The position numbers and the translations under genes are program-made. A DNA stretch of 64,000 nt. Source: JBGSPQ01 sp964346765. Its GTDB lineage: Bacteria > Patescibacteriota > Gracilibacteria > UBA1369. The stretch's first letter is position 1, and each line of letters opens with the position of its first letter. The DNA lies in assembly GCA_964346765.1 (NCBI GenBank), contig CAYFWB010000001.1, positions 231,412 to 295,411 of the forward strand, given 5' to 3'. Positions 53,756-61,773 of the stretch are shown here, piece after piece. The notes under the pieces are model-generated. The model had not been told where the DNA came from. It made no database searches and saw only the letters and a list, made by a program, of their open reading frames with translations.

Positions 53756-55082
53756 GCACTAGTGTTGCGTCAAAGCAAAAACTGAAATGAGTATTAAGCA
53801 TACAATAAAGCAAAATGAGTTGTTTTGCAATTTTTCGATTTGAATGAAGGCTGGGATAATAAGAGTGTTTTTTAATTAACTTACATATCCTTATGAATAT
53901 CGATAGATACGTTTTTTTTCAGATTACTGATTTTATTTCAGTTTATGAATTCAATAGTTTTATCCAAAAATATCATGGAAATAAAAAAATAAGAGAGCTC
54001 ACTTGCCGCGATCAATTTCTATCGGTCATGTTCGCCCAACTTACAGGACTACAAAGTCTGAGAGGGATAGTTTTATGCCTAAATGCACATGAATATCAGT
54101 TATATCACTTGGGTTTTCGTTCAAAAAAGTTTGTTCTTTCAACACTCTCACGAGCGAATCAATTTCGCGATTGGAGGATATGGTATGATTTTACGGAGCA
54201 TCTTATTTTTAAGGCCAGAAAGCTATATATCAATGATAATGATTTTTCAATCGAACTCAAAAACTCGATTTATGCATTGGATTCAACGGTTATTGATTTT
54301 TGTCTTGCAACATTCAAATGGGCTTATTTTGAACTTCAAAAATCAGCTGTTAAAGTCCGTACACAGCTTGATTTGAAAGGTAATATTCCTTCGTTTTTCT
54401 TCATAACTAAGGCTAAAGTTCATGATGTGAATTTTCTTGATCAGTTGGAATTTGAGAAGGACGCGATCTACATTATGGATCGTTGATATTTCGATTTTGA
54501 GCGGCTTCATACTATTCATGCTCAAGGCGCGTTTTTTATTATCCGCTCCAAGGAAAGTTTATCGTTTCAACGGATATATTCTCATGCGGTTGAGAAAAAT
54601 ACGGGTTTACGGTGCGATCAAACGATTAAATTGAAACATTTTTACGCGCACAAACGGTATCCGGAAAACCTGCGTCGTATCAAATATTACGACCCTGTGT
54701 CCGATACGCATTATGTTTATCTTACAAACAATTTTGAGATTTCCGCGCAAACAGTAGCCGATCTTTACAGGCATCGCTGGCAGATTGAATTTTTTTTCAA
54801 ATGGATGAAGCAGTATCTCAAAATTCAAGTTTTTTGGGGTTACTCATTCAACGCGGTGAAGACGCAAATCTGCATTGCAATTGCAACGTTTTTGCTTGTG
54901 GCGATCATGAAAAAGGAACTCAAAATTAAGCGCGATCTCTACGAAATTCTACAAATCTTATTGGTCTCTCAATTTGAGAAAACCGCTTTAGCAAGCCTTT
55001 TGAGTCAGGCAACATCACAGAAACCGAATTCAGGTATTCAAGAACGCCTTCCCTTAGCCATTGTTTAATGCAACACTAGTGC
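53756..55082 (+). mobile_element. IS4-family insertion sequence
   Basis: Terminal inverted repeats GCACTAGTGTTGC (53756) and GCAACACTAGTGC (to 55082) flank a transposase interrupted by one stop. The bases GTTTGC (CGTTTGC if the ends are set one base further in) stand on both outer sides, a likely target duplication, though a further base differs. The exact ends may be one or two bases off. Confidence 0.8.
53893..55068 (+). pseudogene. IS4-family transposase with one in-frame TGA
   Basis: A 391-codon DDE transposase in one frame, broken only by TGA at 54484-54486. The N-terminus (RELTCRDQFLSVMFAQLTG, SLRGI, YHLGF) and the motifs ALDSTVIDFC (first Asp), IYIMDR-stop-YFDFERL (second Asp) and YRHRWQIEFFFKWMK (complete YREK with catalytic Glu) identify the group common in Bacteroidetes. 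The stop replaces the Gly of DRGY. In the host code it is a nonsense mutation; a donor reading UGA as Gly, or readthrough, are alternatives. Confidence 0.85.
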
Positions 55083-55189
55083 GTTTGCCGATATGAGAAG
55101 TTGCGATCGAAGGGAGCAATTTGGGTGAATGACTGAACGAAGTGAGGGAATGAACCTCATAGTCTCTGTTGTCTGATGTTGCGCTGATC

Positions 55190-55861
55190 TTAAAATCCCA
55201 GTTCTGCTTCACATTCTTTTTGTTCGGCCTTGCCTTTTTGTACTTGATAGTCAGGAACAGTATATGGCTTTAATGTATTTGGATTTTCTACGTCTAAATA
55301 ACCAAAATTATCCCAATCTGCCCAAATTGAAAAGCATGGGCCAGGTGAATTATCAATAAGGTCGTACATGACGATGAGTTTTGATCCTTCGATTCCCAGA
55401 GTTCTTAAAATCCGATTTTCATGCTCTTCATAAAGTTTTGATAATTCACCGGTTTTAATGTTGTAAGAATAGATCTTGTTCGTGCTTTTCATGTCTGGCC
55501 ATTCTCCTGTTACATCTCCACTGGTTGAGACGAAAATTACATTGTTATCGGATGGAGACTCTGGAGCATGGAAACTTTCCATGATTTCATCTGTTTTTGT
55601 TTTAATATCGGATCTGAACGATTCCCATTGTGGACTATCATAGCTGTAACCCTGTTCGATTGTTGGCGTGACTTTTTTCGTCTCAACCACTTCTTCGGGC
55701 TCAGTGGTTTGGTCAGATTGGGTGTCTGCAACTTCTTCCGTTGGAGTTTGTACAGTGATTTTTGTGCTTTGCCACCAATACATGCCGCCTCCAACTACGA
55801 TTGCAGTAATGACTACTGTTAAGATGATTGGCCATATACTGTTCCGGTTCTGTTCGTTCAT
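55190..55861 (-). CDS. membrane-anchored hypothetical protein, 223 aa
   Basis: N-terminal anchor (IWPIILTVVITAIVVGGGMYW) nearly identical to that of the cassette protein at 47249-47827, then a Thr/Glu linker and an extracytoplasmic domain with two cysteines near the C-terminus (PGPCFSIWADWD and QKECEAELGF). The domain (TGELSKLYEEHENRILRTLG) looks like a fragment of a beta-propeller-type repeat. No family recognised. Cassette ends GTTGTCTGATGTTGCGCT (55168) and AGCGCAATTTTAGACAAC (55927) are complementary. Confidence 0.65.
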   Translation of the reverse strand: MNEQNRNSIWPIILTVVITAIVVGGGMYWWQSTKITVQTPTEEVADTQSDQTTEPEEVVETKKVTPTIEQGYSYDSPQWESFRSDIKTKTDEIMESFHAPESPSDNNVIFVSTSGDVTGEWPDMKSTNKIYSYNIKTGELSKLYEEHENRILRTLGIEGSKLIVMYDLIDNSPGPCFSIWADWDNFGYLDVENPNTLKPYTVPDYQVQKGKAEQKECEAELGF

Positions 55862-55937
55862 AGTTTTATTTGTTAAATGAATAAATTTAATGAATTAGAA
55901 TATTTACGATTTCAAGTATACAGATTAGCGCAATTTT

Positions 55938-56037
55938 AGACAACGTTTGCGACTAAGCGAAGTTTTGTGGCGTAGCGAAGGCAAATATGGGTGGAGGTCC
56001 GCTGTGGCGGACCGTAACCAGATATGCCGTGTTAGGC
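55938..56037 (-). repeat. attC-like site with unmatched arms
   Basis: R'' AGACAAC (55938-55944), R' GTTAGGC (56031-56037). Outer arms GCGACTAAGCGAAG and CCAGATATGCC do not pair, while the centre has a strong GGTCCGC/GCGGACC hairpin. Confidence 0.75.
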
Positions 56038-56050
56038 GAAGTCTCTGACA

Positions 56051-57025
56051 TTATTTATTATTTCTTAAAAAGAACGCACAAGCATCTCCTTGATTCTTTA
56101 GGTTTAATTTTTTTGCTTTTTGTTTGAATACTGTAATTTCTGTATTTGAGAAAATTGAATTTGATGGATCTACTCCATATGAACGAGGATCTTTTAAAGG
56201 TATATTTTTGAGATATTGTTCACTTCCCCAAAATTGAAAATCAGTTGAGTTATACACAATTTCTTCTAAATTAAGATTTACCTTTTCTGCTAGTAAGGTA
56301 ATGCTTTTGATCGAATGGAGAAAGAAATGTCTTGGTGCATCAAGTTGAACCCAATTCTCTCTATAATGTTCCCAAGCATAAGAAGAGACAGTCGGGACTA
56401 TAATTAAACAAATTCCTTTTTTGTTAAGTAATCTTGAAACAGACCAAAGAGTCTCTGTAGGGTCTGGGATATGTTCAAAAGAATGATGAAACATTATTAG
56501 ATCCCATTTACCATCAAGTTTGTGAATTGACTTTTTTAAGATTTTTAATCCATTTTTGTATTCAATATCGTCCTTGATATAAGGATCAATGCCTAATAAA
56601 TTTCTAAAACCAATTTCTTTGTAGCTATGGAGAAGAGAGCCGCTTCCGCATCCAACATCTAATATGGTAATATTTTTTGATAGATGAACCCGTGATGCCC
56701 ATTGGTGGCTTTCTAGAGGAAAAAAAGTGTAAATTAATTTACCAAGAGCTCCTTTTTTTTGGATAGCATAGCTGTTTCTTAAATTTTTAATAAATCTCTT
56801 CATTGGATTTTTTGATCCTTCTAGGGAAGGCAAGAGAAAGCTGTAGTAATTCGAAGGATAGTATTTTGACATATCTTCGGGGAAATCAGCAATTTGAAGG
56901 CATCCACATTTCGAACACTGGAAATAAGTGAATTTATCTCTAAAACCAAACATCATTTCTTTCACTTCATATACCTTATTCCCATTCGAGTTATTACAAA
57001 TTTTACATTTCATATTTTTCTCCAT
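56051..57025 (-). CDS. class I SAM-dependent methyltransferase with zinc-ribbon N-terminus
   Basis: 324 residues. The N-terminus has CKIC and CSKCGC pairs, a small zinc ribbon as in sugar or polyketide C-methyltransferases. The SAM site is ILDVGCGSGSLLHSYKEIG, followed by the acidic LLGIDPY and FHHSFEHIPDPTETL. The second Met (MKCKICNN) could be the true start. It is probably a small-molecule or glycan methyltransferase. The cassette ends match over about 20 bases (56032 and 57041 regions). Confidence 0.88.
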   Translation of the reverse strand: MEKNMKCKICNNSNGNKVYEVKEMMFGFRDKFTYFQCSKCGCLQIADFPEDMSKYYPSNYYSFLLPSLEGSKNPMKRFIKNLRNSYAIQKKGALGKLIYTFFPLESHQWASRVHLSKNITILDVGCGSGSLLHSYKEIGFRNLLGIDPYIKDDIEYKNGLKILKKSIHKLDGKWDLIMFHHSFEHIPDPTETLWSVSRLLNKKGICLIIVPTVSSYAWEHYRENWVQLDAPRHFFLHSIKSITLLAEKVNLNLEEIVYNSTDFQFWGSEQYLKNIPLKDPRSYGVDPSNSIFSNTEITVFKQKAKKLNLKNQGDACAFFLRNNK

Positions 57026-57053
57026 TATTTTTAATTTTTATGTCAGAGATTTC

Positions 57054-57175
57054 GCCTAACGTCCATGAATAACTGAAGTTTGGTGGCGGTATAATTTGAA
57101 GCGGAGCGACATACCTCCGCCAAATTTGGGAGTAGTGAACCGAAGGCGAACGGAACCGCAAAGTCTTTGTTATGT
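57054..57175 (-). repeat. attC-like site with unmatched arms
   Basis: R'' GCCTAAC (57054-57060), R' GTTATGT (57169-57175). The inner stem TTTGGTGGCGGTATAATTTG / ACCTCCGCCAAATTTGGG is nearly the same as in the 50180 site. Outer arms CATGAATAACTG and CGCAAAGTCTT do not pair with each other. Confidence 0.8.
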
Positions 57176-57184
57176 GATGTTAAG

Positions 57185-57892
57185 TTATGACACGGGAGTG
57201 CTGATTTTTTCGGTAATTATCTTAATAATTTTTTCATTGTTTTCTTTTTGTCTAGGATTATTTGTTTGATTATTGATATATCGTTCATAAAATATTACCA
57301 TCTCTGAATAATTAGTGTCATTTTTTAGTTTTTTCAAAATTTCATATTTGTTGAGTGTTGTTATGCCTTGTATCCACAAAAAATTTCTTATTATTTCACC
57401 AATATATAAATTTTTTTGAAGAATATTTTTAGATTTTTTATGCTTTTCTAATAACAGATTGATTTTATCGACATATTCTTTTTTTGAAGGAGTAGCCAAT
57501 TTTAATTTTGATACTACATCATCGCCAAAAATTAAAATGTTATTTTGCTTAAGATCTTCAAAAAAATAGGTGAATATTTTTAGTTTTGAATTTTTATATG
57601 AACCTTCTATCTCCCAAGGCATATCAATAATTTTTTCAAAATGAGAAGTCTTTAATTTTGAAAAAACGGAATTCAGTTTTTTTGATAATTCTGTACTAAT
57701 TATAGATGCATTTTTTTTAGTTATGTCATTATCAAAAATAATTAGTACATCAATGTCGCTTATTCCTAAAACGAAATCTCCACGAGCAAGACTTCCCACA
57801 ATATAGACAGACTTTATGAATTGTCCGTTTATGTTAGACTTATTGTTATTAAAAAAATTATTAATTTTAGCAATTATTTGATCCTTGTTCAT
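57185..57892 (-). CDS. nucleotidyltransferase (KNTase/MNT-like)
   Basis: 235 residues with an intact nucleotidyltransferase motif SVYIVGSLARGDFVLGISDI followed by DVLIIFDND, so both metal aspartates are present. The rest is helical and Lys/Asn-rich, clearly more AT-rich than the housekeeping genes. Possible roles are antibiotic adenylylation or a protein-modifying MNT-type enzyme; the C-terminal helical half would fit substrate binding. Cassette ends GTTATGTGATGTTAAG (57169) and CTTAATTTCACATAAC (57933) are complementary. Confidence 0.8.
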   Translation of the reverse strand: MNKDQIIAKINNFFNNNKSNINGQFIKSVYIVGSLARGDFVLGISDIDVLIIFDNDITKKNASIISTELSKKLNSVFSKLKTSHFEKIIDMPWEIEGSYKNSKLKIFTYFFEDLKQNNILIFGDDVVSKLKLATPSKKEYVDKINLLLEKHKKSKNILQKNLYIGEIIRNFLWIQGITTLNKYEILKKLKNDTNYSEMVIFYERYINNQTNNPRQKENNEKIIKIITEKISTPVS

Positions 57893-57941
57893 GAAAATAT
57901 TATTAAGGTTTCAAAAGGAGGTGGTGTCATTACTTAATTTC

Positions 57942-58061
57942 ACATAACGTTCGCGACTATGCGAAGTTGCACGGGTGTATAATAGCCGAAAGCGAAAACC
58001 CGTGCAATTTGGGAGAGCGAACGGAGCGATAGCGGAATGAGTGAACCAGTTATTCATTTTT
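57942..58061 (-). repeat. attC-like site lacking its R' box
   Basis: R'' ACATAAC (57942-57948) and a body nearly identical to the 59863 site (GTTGCACGGGTGTATAATAG and later CCCGTGCAATTTGGG), ending CCAGTTATTCATTTTTTTG with no GTT box. Confidence 0.7.
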
Positions 58062-58163
58062 TTGATAAGTAGCACGCTGTCATCCTTAATAGCCAAAAGC
58101 ATACACTCCAATGTGTTTATGTTGTTTCATAGGTTTTTATTTAGTTAGCCCAGCTAATTTTGC
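58062..58163. other. short spacer without a gene
   Basis: About 100 bp between two attC-like sites. I see no open frame, promoter or structure; it may be a worn cassette or an empty one. Confidence 0.5.
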
Positions 58164-58258
58164 CTAACGTTCCAGTATATCTGATGTTTGCCGTAGTGAA
58201 ACGGAGGCAAATATGGGTCGAGCGACGGCAGGAGCGAGCCAGATATACGCTGTTGTCC
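58164..58258 (-). repeat. attC-like site
   Basis: R'' GCCTAAC (58164-58170), R'-like GTTGTCC (58252-58258); arms CAGTATATCTGATG and CCAGATATACGC pair over nine bases. The 100 bp that follow before the SDR stop are GC-richer (CGAGCGGAACGTAG, GGACGTAGCG) and without a gene. Confidence 0.8.
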
Positions 58259-58364
58259 GACCCGAGCGGAACGTAGTGGAGCGAGAGTGCAATGAGGCAA
58301 GTCCGTAAGGATAGCGAAGGACGTAGCGTACATTTTTTATCTTTCTTTTTTCTCCATTAATTTA

Positions 58365-59105
58365 TCAACGCAAAGTCCAGCCACCATCTACTACCAATAC
58401 TTGTCCGGTAATGTAATTAGATTTATTGGAAGCTAAAAAAACCGTTGCTTGTGCAATATCATCAGGGGTGCCCATTTTTTTCCATGGAATGGCAGCTATG
58501 AATCCCTTTTTAGCCTCATCTGTTAGGTTTTTTGTTACTCCTGGTGTTTCAATGGCACCTGGTGCGACCGCGTTCACATTTATTTTTTTGTCTGCAAGTT
58601 CTAAAGCAAGTGCCCTGCTCATCCCATTTACCCCGCCTTTTGAAGCGCAATAATGAACCAACCCTTCAAATCCTACTAATGAAGCTATCGAGGATATGTT
58701 TACAATTTTTCCGCCCGATTTCATTTCTTTAACAGCAGCTTGAGAGCATAGAAATATGCTTTTTAAATTCACGTCAAGCACCTTATCCCAGTCAGCTTCT
58801 GTCATTTGAGCAAAGGGTACAAATGGGAATATGCCTGCATTATTGACTAAGATATCTAATTTACCGAATCTTTTTATGGTTTCATTGATTAAATTGTCAA
58901 CCTCGGTTTTTTTTGAAACATCGCAAGCGATTGCTAATGTTTTTACGCCAAATTTTTGTAGTTTTTTGACTGTTTTTTCACAGTCTGCTTGTGCAATGTC
59001 GCTTACAACAACATTGCAACCTTCTTTGGCGAACGCTAAAGCGATGCCAAGTCCGATTCCTTGTCTTGCGCCAGTTATAATGGCGACTTTGTTTTTTAAT
59101 TGCAT
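58365..59105 (-). CDS. short-chain dehydrogenase/reductase
   Basis: 246 residues of a classical SDR: cofactor motif VAIITGARQGIGLGIALAFA, LVNNAGIFPF, the catalytic Ser in VNISSIASL and YxxxK as HYCASKGG, then VAPGAIETPG. The C-terminus ITGQVLVVDGGWTLR is typical of FabG/glucose-1-dehydrogenase-like enzymes. Asp after the second strand (VVVSDIAQ) favours NAD over NADP. Substrate unknown. Single-gene cassette. Confidence 0.93.
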   Translation of the reverse strand: MQLKNKVAIITGARQGIGLGIALAFAKEGCNVVVSDIAQADCEKTVKKLQKFGVKTLAIACDVSKKTEVDNLINETIKRFGKLDILVNNAGIFPFVPFAQMTEADWDKVLDVNLKSIFLCSQAAVKEMKSGGKIVNISSIASLVGFEGLVHYCASKGGVNGMSRALALELADKKINVNAVAPGAIETPGVTKNLTDEAKKGFIAAIPWKKMGTPDDIAQATVFLASNKSNYITGQVLVVDGGWTLR

Positions 59106-59175
59106 AGTTTTTATTTATTAATAATATCAGATTTAATTATACATTGTTTGTTAAGAAAGATAAAAATTGTATTTT

Positions 59176-59297
59176 GCCTAACGTTCTTGCATAAGCGATG
59201 TTTGGCGCTGGTATAATTTGGAGCGGAGCGACCAACCAATGCCAAATATGGGTGTAGCGAGGTGCAACCGAGCGAAATCGCATATTCTGTGTTAAGT
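59176..59297 (-). repeat. attC-like site
   Basis: R'' GCCTAAC (59176-59182), R' GTTAAGT (59291-59297). Arms TTGCATAAGCGAT and ATCGCATATTC pair; the inner stem TTTGGCGCTGGTATAATTTG / CAATGCCAAATATGGG also pairs. Confidence 0.8.
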
Positions 59298-59359
59298 GAG
59301 GCGAGGCTCGAGCCAGAGTGCAACGTCCCGAAGGGCTGGCGAGAGTAAGGTTTGAAGCC

Positions 59360-59806
59360 CTACCTATATTTTGCAATTTCTTTTGACACAAACTCTTCAA
59401 ATTCTTTTATCTCTTTGAGAAATTTGTCCAGATTCTCATAGTTGTCAGAAACAAGGCGAGAGTAATATAGTAATTTTTCTGCGACATCTTCGTTTATCGG
59501 TTTTGTCCATATAGCTTCCCAAGTCTCGCCGTTTACTGTATCTAATTTACCACGATCAATCCATTTAGTGTGATATTTCTGGACAAATTTTCCGTCTTTG
59601 AGGATAATCGTGTCCCATTCAGCTGTAACCTCACCATATTGTTCAACAGCTTCTTCTTGAGATTTTTGTTCCACTAAAACTTGCTTGACGACACGATGTC
59701 CCTTGGTTGTATAGTCAAAAGAAATTGCCTCTTTTTCATTCAGTCCAATTGAAATAAAAAAGTGCTTTTCCCCCGATGTGGGACAGTAATCAACTTCTAT
59801 GTTCAT
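59360..59806 (-). CDS. hypothetical protein, 148 aa
   Basis: Soluble, mixed alpha/beta, beginning MNIEVDYCPTSGEKHFFISI; a helical C-terminal third (YYSRLVSDNYENLDKFLKEI). No family recognised. Its cassette starts at GTTAAGT (59291) and ends at the complementary ACTTAAC (59863). The 60 bases between R' and the stop hold a GC-rich stretch with GAGTGCAACGTCCC, also seen in the 63018-63164 region. Confidence 0.65.
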   Translation of the reverse strand: MNIEVDYCPTSGEKHFFISIGLNEKEAISFDYTTKGHRVVKQVLVEQKSQEEAVEQYGEVTAEWDTIILKDGKFVQKYHTKWIDRGKLDTVNGETWEAIWTKPINEDVAEKLLYYSRLVSDNYENLDKFLKEIKEFEEFVSKEIAKYR

Positions 59807-59862
59807 AGCTTAATTGAATGAAAAAGAGATTAATAAATGTTTTGGGCTTTAAACTTTATTAT

Positions 59863-59986
59863 ACTTAACGTCCGCGACTATGCGAAGTTGCACGGGTGTA
59901 TAATAGCCGAAAGCGAAAACCCGTGCAATTTGGGAGAGCGAACGGAGCGATAGCGTAATGAGTGAACCAGTTATTCATTGTTGTAC
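59863..59986 (-). repeat. attC-like site with unmatched arms
   Basis: R'' ACTTAAC (59863-59869), R' GTTGTAC (59980-59986). The body is almost identical to 57942-58061, with the inner stem TTGCACGGGT/ACCCGTGCAA. The right arm CCAGTTATTCAT pairs with the left arm of the 57054 site instead of its own. Confidence 0.8.
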
Positions 59987-60000
59987 GATGAAACGAAAAT

Positions 60001-60303
60001 TTATTTTTCTTCTACTTTTACCTCTAAGTGCTCTTCTTTTTTGGCGAAATGAATTATAGTATTTTCTCTAAATACACTCCAGTTTACATCTACTGTGCTT
60101 GAATATGGAGAATCATAAGGCGGGCAATCATTTCCTTCCACTGTTGCGACAAAATCATCTTCTTTCATCTCTTCATGGTAATAATAGATAGGCTTCTTTT
60201 TGTGATCGTGATTTTTATAAAGAGCGCAACTTATTTGATATTCTTTGCCCGCCGTTTGAACGGTTTTTATTTCGCCTGGTTTTAGTTGAAATTTTTTAGA
60301 CAT
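60001..60303 (-). CDS. hypothetical protein, 100 aa
   Basis: Small protein starting MSKKFQLKPGEIKTVQTAGK; start placed at the ATG at 60303 because earlier codons run through attC. The sequence (YQISCALYKNHDHKKKPIYY, then TVEGNDCPPYDSPYSST) looks beta-rich, with no membrane segment. No family recognised. Its cassette ends match over about 20 bases: GTTGTACGATGAAACGAAAA at 59980 and TTTTCGTTTTTTCGTACAAC at 60308. Confidence 0.6.
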   Translation of the reverse strand: MSKKFQLKPGEIKTVQTAGKEYQISCALYKNHDHKKKPIYYYHEEMKEDDFVATVEGNDCPPYDSPYSSTVDVNWSVFRENTIIHFAKKEEHLEVKVEEK

Positions 60304-60320
60304 AAAATTTTCGTTTTTTC

Positions 60321-60418
60321 GTACAACGTTCCAGTATATCTGATGTTTGCCGTAGCGATAGCGAAGGCAAATATGGGTCGAGCGAGGGCAGGAGCGAGCC
60401 AGATATACTGTGTTCGTA
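60321..60418 (-). repeat. attC-like site
   Basis: R''-like GTACAAC (60321-60327), R'-like GTTCGTA (60412-60418); arms CAGTATATCTG and CAGATATACTG pair perfectly. The body nearly copies the 58164 site. Confidence 0.8.
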
Positions 60419-60433
60419 TAATGCCAACGTACT

Positions 60434-61490
60434 TTTGATAGTACACTGATTTTGGTGAGTAGCCACGAAGCGCTGTGTTGGGAGTATAAGTCCCGTCGCA
60501 TAACATGTGGGCTCCTGAAATGTCTCAAAGAAGCGAATAGGCTAGTTGGGGTCGCATCCCCGAACTATATACGAACCTGCTTTTGACATGTCAAGGGGTC
60601 TTCGCAGCTACCACCTTTCTCTTTTTCTTCTCTCTTCTTTTTCTCTTTACACTTTATGCCCGATACAAGCTAAAAATCAAGCTCATGAAAAAATATATAG
60701 GTATCGATGTCTCTAAACGTGATTTTCACGTCTGTTTAAATGAAAATGGAGATGTTAATCACTCGCAGGCAAAGCAAAAGTGTCGTTCGTAGCGTCAAAA
60801 CGGACGCGCATGATTCCGTTCTCATTCGTCTTTGCGTTATTCAGGGCGTGGGTCATCCATTTCGTGATACCGCTGATTCTCTTGCCCTCAAGACTCTGGT
60901 TCGTCAAAGGGCGGGGCTTTCAATGTTCAGGTTACAGGCAAAATTGCGACAGGAAGAGGTTTGTTTACGAGAAAGCTATCTTGAAAATGACATTTCCGAA
61001 GTGAATAAAGAGCTTGTGGAATTTTTTGATGAAAAGATCCTGTTTCTGGATCGAAAAATCAGAAAATTCAATCCCGGATTACAAAAATTGTTGCAGTCAA
61101 TTCCCGGGGTTGGTCCACAAACGGCTTCAACCTGCGTCGCGGAAATTGGCGATATCATGCGGTTTCCCCACGCAAAGGCTTTGACAGCCTATGTTGGGCT
61201 GGATTCGCGCGTGTATGAGAGCGGAACGAGTATTCATGGCAAAGGATATATCTCCAAGCGTGGTAGCAAGATATTACGCACCCGTTTCTACAATGCCGCT
61301 TCTGTTGCCGTTCTACACGAAAATATATTCAGAGAGTTCTTTCTCAAAAAACGCTCGGAGGGAAAACCCTATCGCGTTGCCCTTTGCGCCGTGATGCACA
61401 AAATGGTGCACGTTGTTTTTGCAGTCTGGAAGTGTGTTTCACCTTTTATTAACGATGTATCCCGAAAAAGTTCTTGACGGGGATATAGCT
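60434..61490 (+). mobile_element. IS110-family insertion sequence, copy 2 (internally deleted)
   Basis: 1057 bp, the same element as 52104-53333 minus 173 bp within the transposase. CT lies at both edges (60432-60433 and 61489-61490). The right end touches GTTATGT (61492-61498), the R' box of the next cassette. The left flank is only 15 bp beyond the R' of the 60321 site. The noncoding leader (60434-60684) is kept, so it could act as a non-autonomous copy served by copy 1. Confidence 0.85.
60685..61477 (+). pseudogene. IS110 transposase with 173-bp deletion and frameshift
   Basis: Begins MKKYIGIDVSKRDFHVCLNE; the deletion joins ATGTTA to ATCACTCGCAGG, shifting the frame, so the first part ends at once and an open frame in the other register (from 60740) gives the C-terminal two thirds. 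The lost part includes the catalytic Glu region (LIGLESTGSY in copy 1). The first 55 coding bases carry about five differences from copy 1, the remaining 700 only about four. Confidence 0.85.
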
Positions 61491-61577
61491 AGTTATGTGA
61501 TGCTTTCTTTAAGAATTTTATCCTTTTAAAAAATAAAAGTTTTTCAATTATAATTCAAAATTCTTAAAGAAAATTTC

Positions 61578-61677
61578 ATATAACATCAGGGATATACGAA
61601 GTTTTTCTGGAATGAAGTGGAAGAAAAATTTGGGTGAAGCCCGAGTCGAGGGCTGAACCGTATATCCCTTGTTATAA
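61578..61677 (-). repeat. attC-like site
   Basis: R''-like ATATAAC (61578-61584), R' GTTATAA (61671-61677). Arms AGGGATATACG and CGTATATCCCT pair perfectly over eleven bases. The 80 bp between IS110 copy 2 and this site start GTTATGTGATGC and end with the complementary CATATAAC, so they form a cassette without any gene. Confidence 0.8.
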
Positions 61678-61773
61678 GCCCCGACGACTGAAAGGAGGAG
61701 AGCGCAGCGTGGCTTGAGTTCAAAAAATATTTTTCGTTCTTATTCTTCATGATAGGCTTTCAATTTGTATAGA

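Larger units (their letters stand above)
53742..55174 (-). repeat. attC-like site split by an IS4-family element
   Basis: R'' AGATAAC (53742-53748) followed by GTTTGC is separated by 1.3 kb of insertion sequence from CGTTTGCCGATATGAGAAG...CCTCATAGTC and R' GTTGTCT (55168-55174). Removing the element restores a normal site with pairing arms GATATGAG/CTCATAGTC. Confidence 0.75.

Noticed and set aside
53893..55068. Whole genome using UGA as glycine
   Set aside because: Several host genes end in TGA with ATGA or GTGA overlaps to the next gene (8427, 14411, 44290, 6229), so TGA is a stop here.
55995..56015. GGTCCGC/GCGGACC hairpin as a terminator
   Set aside because: It lacks a T run and lies in the centre of an attC-like site.
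57911..58111. Open frame across the attC site upstream of the nucleotidyltransferase
   Set aside because: It consists mostly of attC sequence, and similar frames appear at every site; no protein features.
59111..59400. Two overlapping minus-strand frames upstream of the 59360 gene region
   Set aside because: Both translate the attC site at 59176-59297 and the GC-rich flank; their peptides resemble those from other sites.
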